From NCBI RefSeq assembly GCF_025567385.1, contig NZ_JAOQJU010000009.1, positions 44,024 to 108,023 of the forward strand: a stretch of 64,000 bases of DNA, in the 5' to 3' direction. The number at the start of each line of letters is the position of its first letter. Within the stretch, counting starts at the first letter, position 1. Under the pieces are notes generated by a model. The model ran no database searches. It had not been told where the DNA came from and saw nothing but the letters and a program-made list of their open reading frames with translations. The DNA is from Claveliimonas acetigenes. GTDB taxonomy: Bacteria > Bacillota > Clostridia > Lachnospirales > Lachnospiraceae. A program made the translations under genes and the position numbers. Of this stretch, positions 32,615 to 41,165 are shown in pieces.

Positions 32615-33949
32615 ATGCGGATTAGAATCTATAATGTAAGGATTCTTACGATGGAAGAGAATGTTCCCATATTCAGGGGTGAAATACAGATAGAAGACGG
32701 AAGGATTCGCTGCATTATAAAGAATGCAAAGGAAAATGAAATAGCGTTGTCAGAAAGCGGTGGCTCCTTTTCTCTGTGGGACAGGGAGATTGACGGGGAA
32801 GGAAACCTGGTTATGCCTGGGTTTAAGGATGCTCATACCCACTCGCCTATGACGTTCCTGCGTTCACTGGCAGATGACCTTCCTCTGCAGTCCTGGCTTC
32901 AAACGGTTGTTTTTCCGGCTGAGGCGAAGCTTACAAAGGAAGATGTATACTGGCTGACACTGCTTGCGGTAATGGAATATTTAACCAGCGGTATTACGGC
33001 AGTATTTGATATGTATTTCCACAGAGAAAGTGTGGCGCGTGCCATGAAAGACAGCGGGTTCCGTACGGTTTTCTGCGGCGCTCTGAATGATTTTACGGAA
33101 AGCGCCGGGGAGATAGAGAGAGATTATGAGAGGTATAACCAGGAGGAGCTTTTATCTTTCCGCCTGGGATTCCATGCCGAATATACGACGGGAATAGAGC
33201 GGCTTAAGCAGGTTGCAGCGCTGGCAGAGAAATACAAAGCGCCGGTGTATACCCACCTGGCAGAGACAAAGGCAGAGGTGGAGTCCTGCAAAGCCAGGAA
33301 TGGAATGACGCCTCTTGCTTACCTGGATTCTCTGGGGATTTTTCGTTATGGAGGAGGCGCCTTCCATATGGTTCATCTGGAAGACGAAGACTTTTCCATT
33401 GCAAAGAAAAGAGGAATTTTCTGCGTAACGAATCCTGCTTCCAATCTGAAGCTTGCCAGTGGAGTCGCTCCGGTTGCAGAGATGATGCGCCGGGGAATTC
33501 CTGTGGCGATTGGGACAGACGGTCCCGCCAGTAATAACTGTCTGGACATGTTCCGGGAGATGTTTCTTACAACGGGACTTCAGAAGGTGCGTCAGGAAGA
33601 TGCCACCGCTGTTCCGGCGTGGGAAGTACTGAAGATGGCGACGGTGAATGCAGCGACGGCAATGGGGCTTTCTGATGCGGACGTCCTGCAGGAAGGGAAG
33701 CGGGCAGATCTGATTATGATAGACCTGGCACAGCCGAATATGCATCCATTGTATGAGGAATCCATTATAAGAAATCTGGTATACAGTGGGAGCAAGCAAA
33801 ATGTAAAATTTACCATGGTAAATGGCAGAATCCTGTATGAAGACGGGAAATTCCATATAGGAACGGATAAAGAAGTGATTTACCATATGGCAAGAGAGGT
33901 CTTAGACAGAACAATTCGTTGCAATATTTTAGAAAAGGGTATAAACTAG
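32615..33949 (+). CDS. Amidohydrolase (5'-deoxyadenosine / SAH deaminase-type)
   Basis: The 444-residue metal-dependent hydrolase of the TRZ/ATZ branch has HTHSPMTFLRSLADDLPLQ with the HxH metal pair, HAEY, HMVHLEDED and GTDGPASNN. Relatives deaminate S-adenosylhomocysteine, 5'-methylthioadenosine or 5'-deoxyadenosine, and the PNP neighbour fits nucleoside salvage. The start is ATG 32615 one base after the punA stop with GAAGGGGGATTGAG upstream; the longer frame into punA is not used. Confidence 0.85.
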   Translation: MRIRIYNVRILTMEENVPIFRGEIQIEDGRIRCIIKNAKENEIALSESGGSFSLWDREIDGEGNLVMPGFKDAHTHSPMTFLRSLADDLPLQSWLQTVVFPAEAKLTKEDVYWLTLLAVMEYLTSGITAVFDMYFHRESVARAMKDSGFRTVFCGALNDFTESAGEIERDYERYNQEELLSFRLGFHAEYTTGIERLKQVAALAEKYKAPVYTHLAETKAEVESCKARNGMTPLAYLDSLGIFRYGGGAFHMVHLEDEDFSIAKKRGIFCVTNPASNLKLASGVAPVAEMMRRGIPVAIGTDGPASNNCLDMFREMFLTTGLQKVRQEDATAVPAWEVLKMATVNAATAMGLSDADVLQEGKRADLIMIDLAQPNMHPLYEESIIRNLVYSGSKQNVKFTMVNGRILYEDGKFHIGTDKEVIYHMAREVLDRTIRCNILEKGIN

Positions 33950-33986
33950 GAATAGTAACAAAAGAGAGGGTATGGAGGTACGAATA

Positions 33987-34460
33987 ATGAAGGTTGCGAT
34001 TATCACAGCAAATACAGCAGTTTATAAGGGAAATGAGGAAGATGCCAGCGGGAAGGTAATGAAGCATATGCTTGAGAAGGAAGGGCATGAGGTGGTGTTC
34101 GCAAAGGCTCTGCCCGGTGATCGAAAGGTGCTGGCGACAGTAATGCAGAGGATGGCGGACGCACATCTGACAGATCTGATTCTTACCACCGGAGGCGCAG
34201 GATGTGCAATGGGGGACTGCACGCCGGAAGCAACAATAGAGATTGCAGACAGGCTGGTTCCGGGGATTCCGGAAGCAATGCGCGCCCATATGATGCAGCT
34301 TACGAAGCGGGCAATGCTCAACCGTTGTGCGGCGGGTATCAGAGGAGATGTGCTGATTGTGAACCTGCCGGGTAAAGCGGGAGCAGTAAAAGAGTGCGTG
34401 AACTATCTGCTTCCGGAGCTTGTGCATACGGTGGAAGTTTTAAAAGATGAATCTAAGTAA
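33987..34460 (+). CDS. MoaB/Mog-family molybdopterin-binding protein
   Basis: The 157-residue single-domain MoCF protein shows ILTTGGAGCAMGDCTPEAT and LVIVNLPGKAGAVKEC-like ends. The ATG at 33987 is preferred because GGAGG lies just inside the upstream ATG at 33972. Such proteins adenylylate molybdopterin. No other molybdenum-cofactor gene is nearby. Confidence 0.8.
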   Translation: MKVAIITANTAVYKGNEEDASGKVMKHMLEKEGHEVVFAKALPGDRKVLATVMQRMADAHLTDLILTTGGAGCAMGDCTPEATIEIADRLVPGIPEAMRAHMMQLTKRAMLNRCAAGIRGDVLIVNLPGKAGAVKECVNYLLPELVHTVEVLKDESK

Positions 34461-34484
34461 GATAGAATCCGGAAGGGAGAACAG

Positions 34485-35171
34485 ATGAAGATTACGTACA
34501 TTGGCCACAGTGGTTTTTCTGTAGAATATGACAATGTAGTTTTTATCTTTGATTATTATAGAGGAAAGCTCCCTGCATTTGACAGGAAGAAGAAGATATA
34601 TGTATTTGTAAGCCATGCACATTTTGATCATTTTACAAAAGAGATTTTCACCTGGAGCCGGATTTACCCGGATATTACTTACATTTTGTCAGCGGATGTT
34701 CCTGCAGCAGGGTGTGAGGGGAAAATACTATCTATGGACGAAAATGAGAAAAGAAATGTGGAAGGTGTCTGCATTCGGACGCTTCACTCTACAGATGAGG
34801 GTGTGGCGTTCTTTGTGTCTGCCGGAGGGAGAACCATTTATCATGCGGGAGATTTAAATTGGTGGCACTGGGAAGAAGAAAGCGCGGACTACAACCTTGC
34901 GATGGAAAAAGATTATAAGCGTGAAATTGAGAAAATGAAAGGTCAGAAAGTGGATGTGGCGTTTGTACCTGTAGACCCCAGGCTCGCAGATGCGTTTTAT
35001 TATGGGATTGACTGGTTTATGCGGCAGACGGATACACAGCATGTTTTTCCGATGCATATGCAGGAAGATTATGAAGTGTATGGAAAACTGATAAGATTAC
35101 CGGAAACAGAAGGTTATCGGGATAAAATTGTTCATATAGACAGACCTTCCCAGACTTTTGAGCTGGAATAA
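34485..35171 (+). CDS. Beta-lactamase-fold metal hydrolase
   Basis: The 228-residue protein has the metal motif SHAHFDHFT and a later HAGDLNWWHW and FPMHMQEDYEVY. It is of the YtkL/UlaG-like group found widely in Firmicutes. The substrate is unknown. It lies 24 bases after the MoaB-like gene and 17 before rnhA. Confidence 0.8.
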   Translation: MKITYIGHSGFSVEYDNVVFIFDYYRGKLPAFDRKKKIYVFVSHAHFDHFTKEIFTWSRIYPDITYILSADVPAAGCEGKILSMDENEKRNVEGVCIRTLHSTDEGVAFFVSAGGRTIYHAGDLNWWHWEEESADYNLAMEKDYKREIEKMKGQKVDVAFVPVDPRLADAFYYGIDWFMRQTDTQHVFPMHMQEDYEVYGKLIRLPETEGYRDKIVHIDRPSQTFELE

Positions 35172-35188
35172 AAACAGAGGAGTGAGAT

Positions 35189-35662
35189 ATGCAGGTAAGA
35201 ATTTATACAGATGGCGCAGCGCGCGGGAATCCGGACGGACCGGGAGGATACGGTACGATTCTGGAATATACGGATACAAAAGGAGAACTTCATACAAAGG
35301 AAATATCTCAGGGATATGTAAAGACGACAAATAACCGGATGGAGCTGATGGCGGTGATTGCAGGGCTGGAGGCGCTGAACCGTCCCTGTGACGTAGAGCT
35401 TTATTCAGATTCACAGTATGTGGTGAATGCTTTTAACCAGCACTGGATAGACGGATGGCTGAAAAAGGGCTGGAAAAGAGGAAAGAATGAGCCTGTGAAG
35501 AATGTAGATCTTTGGAAAAGGCTTTTAAAAGCGAAAGAAGCGCATCGGGTGAGATTTATATGGGTCAGGGGACATGATGGACATCCTCAGAATGAGCGGT
35601 GCGATACGCTGGCGACAACGGCGGCGGACGGTAAAGATTTAATTGTAGATGAGGGATTGTAG
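35189..35662 (+). CDS. rnhA: Ribonuclease HI
   Basis: This 157-residue type 1 RNase H carries the acidic catalytic residues in YTDGAARGNPDGPGG, NRMELMAV, YSDSQYVVNA and WVRGHDGHPQNERCD. It degrades RNA in RNA-DNA hybrids. ATG follows GAGGAGTGAGAT. Confidence 0.95.
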   Translation: MQVRIYTDGAARGNPDGPGGYGTILEYTDTKGELHTKEISQGYVKTTNNRMELMAVIAGLEALNRPCDVELYSDSQYVVNAFNQHWIDGWLKKGWKRGKNEPVKNVDLWKRLLKAKEAHRVRFIWVRGHDGHPQNERCDTLATTAADGKDLIVDEGL

Positions 35663-35722
35663 AGGTCTTTACTTTTTGATGTCGGTGTGATAGAATCAGA
35701 AACTGTGAAATGTAAGTATAAC

Positions 35723-35911
35723 AAGTAATCGCAGCTGCAATTGCCGAAAGGCAGCAGGTGAGGAAAGTCCGGGCTTCACAGGGCAGGATGCCGGATAACG
35801 TCCGGTGGAGGCGACTCCAAGGCTAGTGCAACAGAAATGAACCGCCTGATTTTCAGGTAAGGGTGGAAGGGCAGTGTAAGAGACTACCGCCTCGCTGGTA
35901 ACAGAGAGGGC
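35723..35911 (+). ncRNA. rnpB: RNase P RNA, 5' part (interrupted by the assembly gap)
   Basis: The conserved 5' core GAGGAAAGTCCGGGCTTCAC, GGCAGGATGCCGG..., and the later AGGGCAGTGTAAGAGACTAC and GGTAACAGAGAGGG are diagnostic of bacterial RNase P RNA. The sequence then enters 277 Ns. TACTTTCCTATAT just after the gap may include the 3' strand of helix P1, which would pair with AAGTA near the 5' end. The gene lies downstream of rnhA, and only about half of it can be read. Confidence 0.93.
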
Positions 35912-36188
35912 NNNNNNNNNNNNNNNNNNNNNNNNNNNNNNNNNNNNNNNNNNNNNNNNNNNNNNNNNNNNNNNNNNNNNNNNNNNNNNNNNNNNNNNNN
36001 NNNNNNNNNNNNNNNNNNNNNNNNNNNNNNNNNNNNNNNNNNNNNNNNNNNNNNNNNNNNNNNNNNNNNNNNNNNNNNNNNNNNNNNNNNNNNNNNNNNN
36101 NNNNNNNNNNNNNNNNNNNNNNNNNNNNNNNNNNNNNNNNNNNNNNNNNNNNNNNNNNNNNNNNNNNNNNNNNNNNNNNNNNNNNNNN
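35912..36188. other. Assembly gap (277 N)
   Basis: A run of Ns inside rnpB. The true length is unknown. RNase P RNAs of this group are a few hundred bases long, so the gap probably contains little beyond the missing rnpB portion. Confidence 0.99.
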
Positions 36189-36272
36189 TACTTTCCTATA
36201 TCATAAAACGCTCCGCGGGATGCGCAGCTCGCGGAAAGGAAATTACTGTGTTACAGTCCGCTCGCGCGCGGC

Positions 36273-36297
36273 GATTGCGCACAAGGCGCAATCTTTT
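36273..36297 (+). terminator. Terminator downstream of rnpB
   Basis: GATTGCGC (36273-36280) pairs with GCGCAATC (36286-36293), followed by TTTTCT. It is adjacent to the stop of the convergent pyrI. Confidence 0.7.
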
Positions 36298-36738
36298 CTA
36301 ATGTCCTTCGTATTTTTCCTCACAGTATTTACAGCGATATACTTCCTTTTCGGGATCGGTCAATATGAATATATGATCCAGCTCCTGCTCAATAGAAGTA
36401 ATACATCTTGGATTCTTACACTTGACGATATTCGTAATCTGTTTTGGAAGCTTCAGAGTTTTCTTCTCTACGATCTTCTCATCTTTGATAATGTTGATCG
36501 TAATATTGTGGTCGATAAATCCCAGGATATCCAGATCCATGAAATCTATCGGGCATTCAATCTTAATAATATCTTTTTTTCCCATCTTATTGCTTTTGGC
36601 ATTTTTTATAATTGCAACACAGCAGTCAAGTTTATCTAATTTCAGGTATTTATAAATATCCATGCTGCGGCCTGCCTGAATGTGATCCAGTACAAAACCC
36701 TCGGAAATACTACCGACATTCAATGTATTCTCAACCAT
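36298..36738 (-). CDS. pyrI: Aspartate carbamoyltransferase regulatory subunit
   Basis: The 146-residue protein has an N-terminal allosteric domain and a C-terminal zinc domain with four cysteines (CKNPRC and CKYCEEKY). It binds CTP/ATP and holds catalytic trimers together. It follows pyrB on the same strand after 12 bases. Confidence 0.95.
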   Translation of the reverse strand: MVENTLNVGSISEGFVLDHIQAGRSMDIYKYLKLDKLDCCVAIIKNAKSNKMGKKDIIKIECPIDFMDLDILGFIDHNITINIIKDEKIVEKKTLKLPKQITNIVKCKNPRCITSIEQELDHIFILTDPEKEVYRCKYCEEKYEGH

Positions 36739-36750
36739 ATGATTCTCCTC

Positions 36751-37668
36751 CTATACTTCGATTTCCAATAGTGTCAATATCAGTGCCATACGGACATACA
36801 CACCGTATTGTACCTGCTTGAAGTAGGCGGCACGTGGATCGTTATCCACCTCGACGGATATTTCATTTACTCTTGGAAGCGGATGGAGTACCAGCATATC
36901 CGGACCTGCGTATTTCATTTTCTTGGCATCCAGAATATAGAAATCCTTCATGCGGACATAATCATCTTCATTGAAGAAACGCTCTCTCTGGACACGGGTC
37001 ATGTAGAGCAGATCCAGCTTAGGAAGAGCATCTTCCAGACGGACGACTTCTTCATAAGGAATATTGTTCTTATCCAGGACATCATGTCTCATATAGCCTG
37101 GCAGGCGAAGCTCCTCCGGTGAAATTAAAATGAATCGGATACCGGGATATCTTACCAGTGCGTGAATCAGAGAATGTACGGTACGCCCGAATTTCAAATC
37201 CCCACATAATCCAATCGTCATGTTGTCCAGCCGTCCTTTTAAGGAACGGATTGTCAATAAATCTGTCAGAGTTTGGGTTGGATGCTGATGTCCGCCGTCT
37301 CCGGCATTGATGACCGGAATTGTTGCATGGCGGCAGGCAACGGCTGCGGCGCCTTCTTTAGGGTGGCGCATGGCACAGATATCTGCATAACAGTTAATCA
37401 TGCGGATGGTATCAGAAACGCTTTCCCCCTTGGCTGCAGAGCTGGATTTGGCAGAGGAGAATCCAAGCACACTTCCGCCCAGATTCAACATTGCCGCCTC
37501 ATGGCTCAGGCGGGTTCTGGTACTTGGCTCATAGAACAGAGTAGCAAGCTTCTTCCCGTCGCAGGCATGGGCGTACTTTTTGGGATTGGCTTCGATGTCA
37601 TTTGCCAAATCCAGTAATTTATCAAGTTCTTCCACAGAAAAGTCTAATGGACTGATTAAGTGTCTCAT
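36751..37668 (-). CDS. pyrB: Aspartate carbamoyltransferase catalytic subunit
   Basis: The 305-residue protein carries the carbamoyl-phosphate motif FYEPSTRTRLSHEAAM, the lysine loop with SSAAKGES, and HPLPRVNEI. It catalyses the second step of pyrimidine synthesis. It forms a two-gene unit with pyrI. The upstream 37669-37800 region holds a hairpin (37707-37762) but I see no PyrR-type element with confidence. Confidence 0.96.
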   Translation of the reverse strand: MRHLISPLDFSVEELDKLLDLANDIEANPKKYAHACDGKKLATLFYEPSTRTRLSHEAAMLNLGGSVLGFSSAKSSSAAKGESVSDTIRMINCYADICAMRHPKEGAAAVACRHATIPVINAGDGGHQHPTQTLTDLLTIRSLKGRLDNMTIGLCGDLKFGRTVHSLIHALVRYPGIRFILISPEELRLPGYMRHDVLDKNNIPYEEVVRLEDALPKLDLLYMTRVQRERFFNEDDYVRMKDFYILDAKKMKYAGPDMLVLHPLPRVNEISVEVDNDPRAAYFKQVQYGVYVRMALILTLLEIEV

Positions 37669-37706
37669 AAAAACCTCCTCATTTATCTTTCTACTATGAT
37701 GCCTGC

Positions 37707-37762
37707 GGATTGCGACGCGTAGCTAGTCCTTTAGGGTTCCGTGCTGCGCACTTTCACAATCC
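37707..37762. repeat. Short inverted-repeat hairpin upstream of pyrB
   Basis: GGATTG (37707-37712) and CAATCC (37757-37762) bracket a GC-rich inner stem (GCGTAGC/GCTGCGC). It may be a degenerate member of the structured intergenic elements at 24153 and 43004, or a leader hairpin of pyrB. Confidence 0.35.
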
Positions 37763-37802
37763 TAACATCTATCTTATATCCTATAATAAATGAGGAAGTT
37801 TT

Positions 37803-38189
37803 TCAATGGATGCCGAGGATTTTTTCAAATAATAAACCGGCGCCGAACCATAAAGGAGCGTAATCAAGACGGATCAGTCCGCGGATATTTAAGGGGGCGT
37901 CACTGTAATCCCATGGGCAGGCGTCCATTTTGCGAAGAAGCGAACCGGTGAAAAATTCTCCAATAAAAATAAAACATGTATAAACACCTCCACGAATCAC
38001 CGCATTCTTTCCCTTCAGCAATTTACAGACAGGAGACAGCAGACTTGCCATCCCATAGATGGGAAACATCCAGATAGACGTATTCCCGATTAATTTCGGG
38101 TTTTCATTTTTTTGATAAGAACGCATACCGGTGAAAAGGATTTCCATACACCAGCCAGCCGTCCCACATGCAAGAAAATTATGTTTCAT
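37803..38189 (-). CDS. Small membrane protein of the CmpB-like (ABC_trans_CmpB) family
   Basis: This 128-residue protein has about four hydrophobic segments and the family wording AGWCMEILFTGMRS, SIWMFPIYGMASLLSP, ACPWDYSDAPLNIRGLIRLDYAP. The family is common in Clostridia and described as a putative ABC-transporter-like membrane protein; its function is unknown. The gene is alone on its strand. Confidence 0.75.
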   Translation of the reverse strand: MKHNFLACGTAGWCMEILFTGMRSYQKNENPKLIGNTSIWMFPIYGMASLLSPVCKLLKGKNAVIRGGVYTCFIFIGEFFTGSLLRKMDACPWDYSDAPLNIRGLIRLDYAPLWFGAGLLFEKILGIH

Positions 38190-38320
38190 AGAATCAGTAT
38201 GCAGAAGAAACCTAGATTTTATACAAAAAATATATTATACTGAAAGCAATGAGCCGCGCGAAAAGGAAAGGACGGAAAGCGTCTGCTTGCAGACAGGCTT
38301 GCCGGACTTCCTTTTCATGA

Positions 38321-38701
38321 GGCGAAAGCCGAGACCGAGGGGACGAAGTACCCGAGGTAGGCGCGGCGGAAGGGCGCGCGGAAGGCGAAAGCCGAGACCG
38401 AGGGGGCGAAGTACCCGAGGTAGGCGCGGCGGAAGGGCGCGGGGAAGGCGAAAGCCGAGACCGAGGGGACGAAGTACCCGAGGTAGGCGCGGCGGAGAAA
38501 AGGCGCGGGGAAGGCGAAAGCCGAGACCGAGGGGACGAAGTACCCGAGGTAGGCGCGGCGGAAGGGCGCGGGGAAGGCGAAAGCCGAGACCGAGGGGGCG
38601 AAGTACCCGAGGTAGGCGCGGCGGAAGGGCGCGGGGAAGGCGAAAGCCGAGACCGAGGGGACGAAGTACCCGAGGTAGGTGCGGCGGAAGAGCCGCGAAA
38701 A
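38321..38701. repeat. Six tandem 63-bp GC-rich repeats upstream of pheA
   Basis: Units begin with GGCGAAAGCCGAGACCGAGG at 38321, 38384, 38447, 38513, 38576 and 38639. Spacing is 63, 63, 66, 63 and 63 bases, and the units are nearly identical. Each holds GGG-ACGAAGTA-CCC and other short stems, and the composition is far more GC-rich than the neighbours. Because 63 is a multiple of three and the units lack stops, several frames stay open on both strands. One plus-strand frame with ATG at 38318 would give an Arg-rich repeat protein, but it has no ribosome site and overlaps pheA. The last unit runs into the pheA ribosome site. The 38190-38320 stretch before it holds nothing else recognisable. Confidence 0.85.
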
Positions 38702-38716
38702 GGAAGGAGACGCAAG

Positions 38717-39847
38717 ATGAAATCACTAGAAGAACTGAGAAAGCAGCTTGACGAGATTGACAGTCAAATCGTGGAATTATATGAAAGACGCATGGATGTC
38801 TGCGGACAGGTAGGCAACTACAAGATAGAGACAGGGAAAAAGGTATTTGACAAGAACAGGGAAATTGAGAAACTCCACGCAGTAACTGCGGATGTGGAAG
38901 ATGGGTTTTATAAGAAGGGATTAACGGAGCTTTTTGAGCAGTTGATGGCACAGAGCAGGAAGCTTCAGTATCAGATGCTCACCAAGAAGGGAGCGCTGGG
39001 ACGTCTGCCGTTTATCGGGGTGGACGCACTTGACCTTGAGGGGGCGCGGATTGTATTCCAGGGGACGGACGGCGCTTATTCTCAGGCAGCTATGTTCAAA
39101 TATTTTGGCAGGGATATTGACAGTTTCCACGTGCAGACATTCCGTGATGCGATGGAGGCAATAGAAGAAGGTTCGGCAGATTTTGCAGTACTTCCTATTG
39201 AGAATTCCTCTGCCGGAATGGTAACGGAGATGTATGATCTGCTGGTGGAGTTTGAAAATTATATTGTAGGAGAGGTTGAACTTCCTGTTGAGCATGCATT
39301 GACGGGCGTTGAAGGGGCATCCATTTCTACAATCCGGAGAGTCTATTCCCATCCACAGGCACTGATGCAGAGCGCTAAGTATCTGGATGAGCACAGAGAC
39401 TGGCAGCAGATTGGCGTGGCGAATACGGCTGTAGCAGCTAAGAAGATTGTGGAAGAAAAGGATGTGGCTCAGGCGGCAATCTGCAGTGCCCATGCAGCGG
39501 AAATTTATGGATTAAAAGTTCTGGACAGCAAGATTAATGATAACGATAACAATTCTACACGATTTATCATTGTGACGAACCAAAAGATATTTCTGAAGGA
39601 TGCGAAAAAAATCAGCATTTGTTTTGAGGTTGCCCATGAGAGCGGTTCCCTGTATCATCTGCTGTCTCATTTTATTTATAATGACCTGAATATGACGAAG
39701 ATTGAATCAAGGCCGATTGAAGGGCGGACCTGGGAGTATCGGTTCTTTGTTGATTTTGAGGGAAATATGAGTGAAGGCGCTGTGAAAAATGCAATCCGCG
39801 GACTCAGGGAAGAGGCTAAGAGCCTGAAAATACTTGGAAATTATTAA
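38717..39847 (+). CDS. pheA: Bifunctional chorismate mutase / prephenate dehydratase
   Basis: The 376-residue protein has an AroQ chorismate mutase domain (1-90: LRKQLDEIDSQIVELYERRM) and a prephenate dehydratase domain (GTDGAYSQAAMFKYF, LPIENSSAGMV, and TRFIIVT). It ends in an ACT domain with the ESRPIEGRTWEYRFFVD regulatory motif. It makes phenylpyruvate and is normally inhibited by phenylalanine. The GGAAGGAGACGCAAG ribosome site is the end of the 63-bp repeat array. Confidence 0.95.
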   Translation: MKSLEELRKQLDEIDSQIVELYERRMDVCGQVGNYKIETGKKVFDKNREIEKLHAVTADVEDGFYKKGLTELFEQLMAQSRKLQYQMLTKKGALGRLPFIGVDALDLEGARIVFQGTDGAYSQAAMFKYFGRDIDSFHVQTFRDAMEAIEEGSADFAVLPIENSSAGMVTEMYDLLVEFENYIVGEVELPVEHALTGVEGASISTIRRVYSHPQALMQSAKYLDEHRDWQQIGVANTAVAAKKIVEEKDVAQAAICSAHAAEIYGLKVLDSKINDNDNNSTRFIIVTNQKIFLKDAKKISICFEVAHESGSLYHLLSHFIYNDLNMTKIESRPIEGRTWEYRFFVDFEGNMSEGAVKNAIRGLREEAKSLKILGNY

Positions 39848-39867
39848 GAGAAAAGAAGGAAAATACA

Positions 39868-41154
39868 ATGCGAGTAAATGAATTAATGCTGTACCGTCAT
39901 ATCGAAGAGGGACAAATTTTAATGGATATGACATTTTTAATGGAGAATTATAAGAATGACGATTATGAAAAAGAGGATTTAAGGAGTCTTTTATTTGACT
40001 GCATTAACGGAATGATTGAGATGGCGGTCAGTCATGGATTTGAGGGAAATCTGTGGCACAATTATCTGACATTTCTTTTAGCAAATGATGAAAATGCTTA
40101 CAGCACTTCCTGCGAGATTGTTGGTGAGATTGAAGGCAGCATCAATCAGGTGGCATTGCATGATTTTGCGATTTTCAAAGAGTTGTTTGATTATGATTTC
40201 ACAGACATGGAGAGGGAACTGTGTACGGATGGACTGTCTATGATACAGAAGTTTACCGGTTCAGGAGAACATGGAAGTGTGTTTAACAAGCGGATTCGGG
40301 ACAGAATCTGTGCTCTTGGCAAAATTCTGTCAGAGACAGACACAATTGAAGCATTTCAGGCGGTCATGACTCAGTTTTACAAGGAATTTGGCGTGGGAAA
40401 GCTGGGGCTTCATAAGGCATTCCGAATTGAACATACAGAAGAGGGAACACAGATTGTTCCCATTACGAAGATTGCCCATGTCCGTTTGGATGATCTGGTA
40501 GGATATGAGATTGCCAAGAAAAAGCTGATTGACAATACGGAGGCGTTTGTCAAGGGACGTAAGGCGAATAACTGCCTGTTGTTCGGTGATGCCGGAACCG
40601 GAAAATCTACATCTATTAAAGCCATCCTGAATCAGTATTATGACCAGGGGCTCCGTATGATTGAGGTATACAAGCATCAGTTCCAGGATTTGAATGATGT
40701 GATTGCGCAGGTGAAGAACCGGAATTATAAATTCATTATTTACATGGATGATTTGTCTTTTGAAGAATTTGAGATAGAGTATAAATACCTGAAGGCTGTA
40801 ATAGAGGGCGGCCTGGAGCGTAAACCGGATAATGTGCTGATTTATGCAACCTCCAACCGCCGCCATCTGATCCGCGAGACTTTTAAGGATAAGCAGGATC
40901 GGGACGAAGAACTTCATACCAACGATACGGTACAGGAGAAGTTATCGCTTGTTGCAAGATTTGGCGTTACGATTTATTTTGGCGGACCGAGCAAGAAAGA
41001 ATTCCAGGAGATTGTAAGACAGCTTGCCGCAAGAAACGGCATTACCATGCCGGAGGAACAACTTTTATTAGAAGCGAACAAGTGGGAGTTAAGCCACGGC
41101 GGGCTGTCAGGAAGGACAGCCCAGCAGTTTGTGGATTATTTATTGGGAATGTGA
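39868..41154 (+). CDS. DUF815-family AAA ATPase
   Basis: The 428-residue protein has an N-terminal helical region and a P-loop (LLFGDAGTGKSTSIKAIL). Walker B is FIIYMDDLSFE, with YATSNRRHLIRE as sensor region, and there is a C-terminal lid. Family members are conserved AAA-like ATPases of unknown role. It follows pheA by 20 bases. Confidence 0.85.
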   Translation: MRVNELMLYRHIEEGQILMDMTFLMENYKNDDYEKEDLRSLLFDCINGMIEMAVSHGFEGNLWHNYLTFLLANDENAYSTSCEIVGEIEGSINQVALHDFAIFKELFDYDFTDMERELCTDGLSMIQKFTGSGEHGSVFNKRIRDRICALGKILSETDTIEAFQAVMTQFYKEFGVGKLGLHKAFRIEHTEEGTQIVPITKIAHVRLDDLVGYEIAKKKLIDNTEAFVKGRKANNCLLFGDAGTGKSTSIKAILNQYYDQGLRMIEVYKHQFQDLNDVIAQVKNRNYKFIIYMDDLSFEEFEIEYKYLKAVIEGGLERKPDNVLIYATSNRRHLIRETFKDKQDRDEELHTNDTVQEKLSLVARFGVTIYFGGPSKKEFQEIVRQLAARNGITMPEEQLLLEANKWELSHGGLSGRTAQQFVDYLLGM

Positions 41155-41165
41155 GGCAGTTTATG

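Noticed and set aside
36220..36639. Plus-strand frame opposite pyrI
   Set aside because: It is the antisense shadow of a clearly conserved pyrI gene.
38321..38701. A CRISPR array
   Set aside because: The units are directly adjacent with no unique spacers, and there are no cas genes.
38131..38751. A 206-residue Arg-rich protein and long antisense frames over the 63-bp repeats
   Set aside because: All follow from a stop-free repeat whose length is a multiple of three; there is no ribosome site and the frame overlaps pheA.
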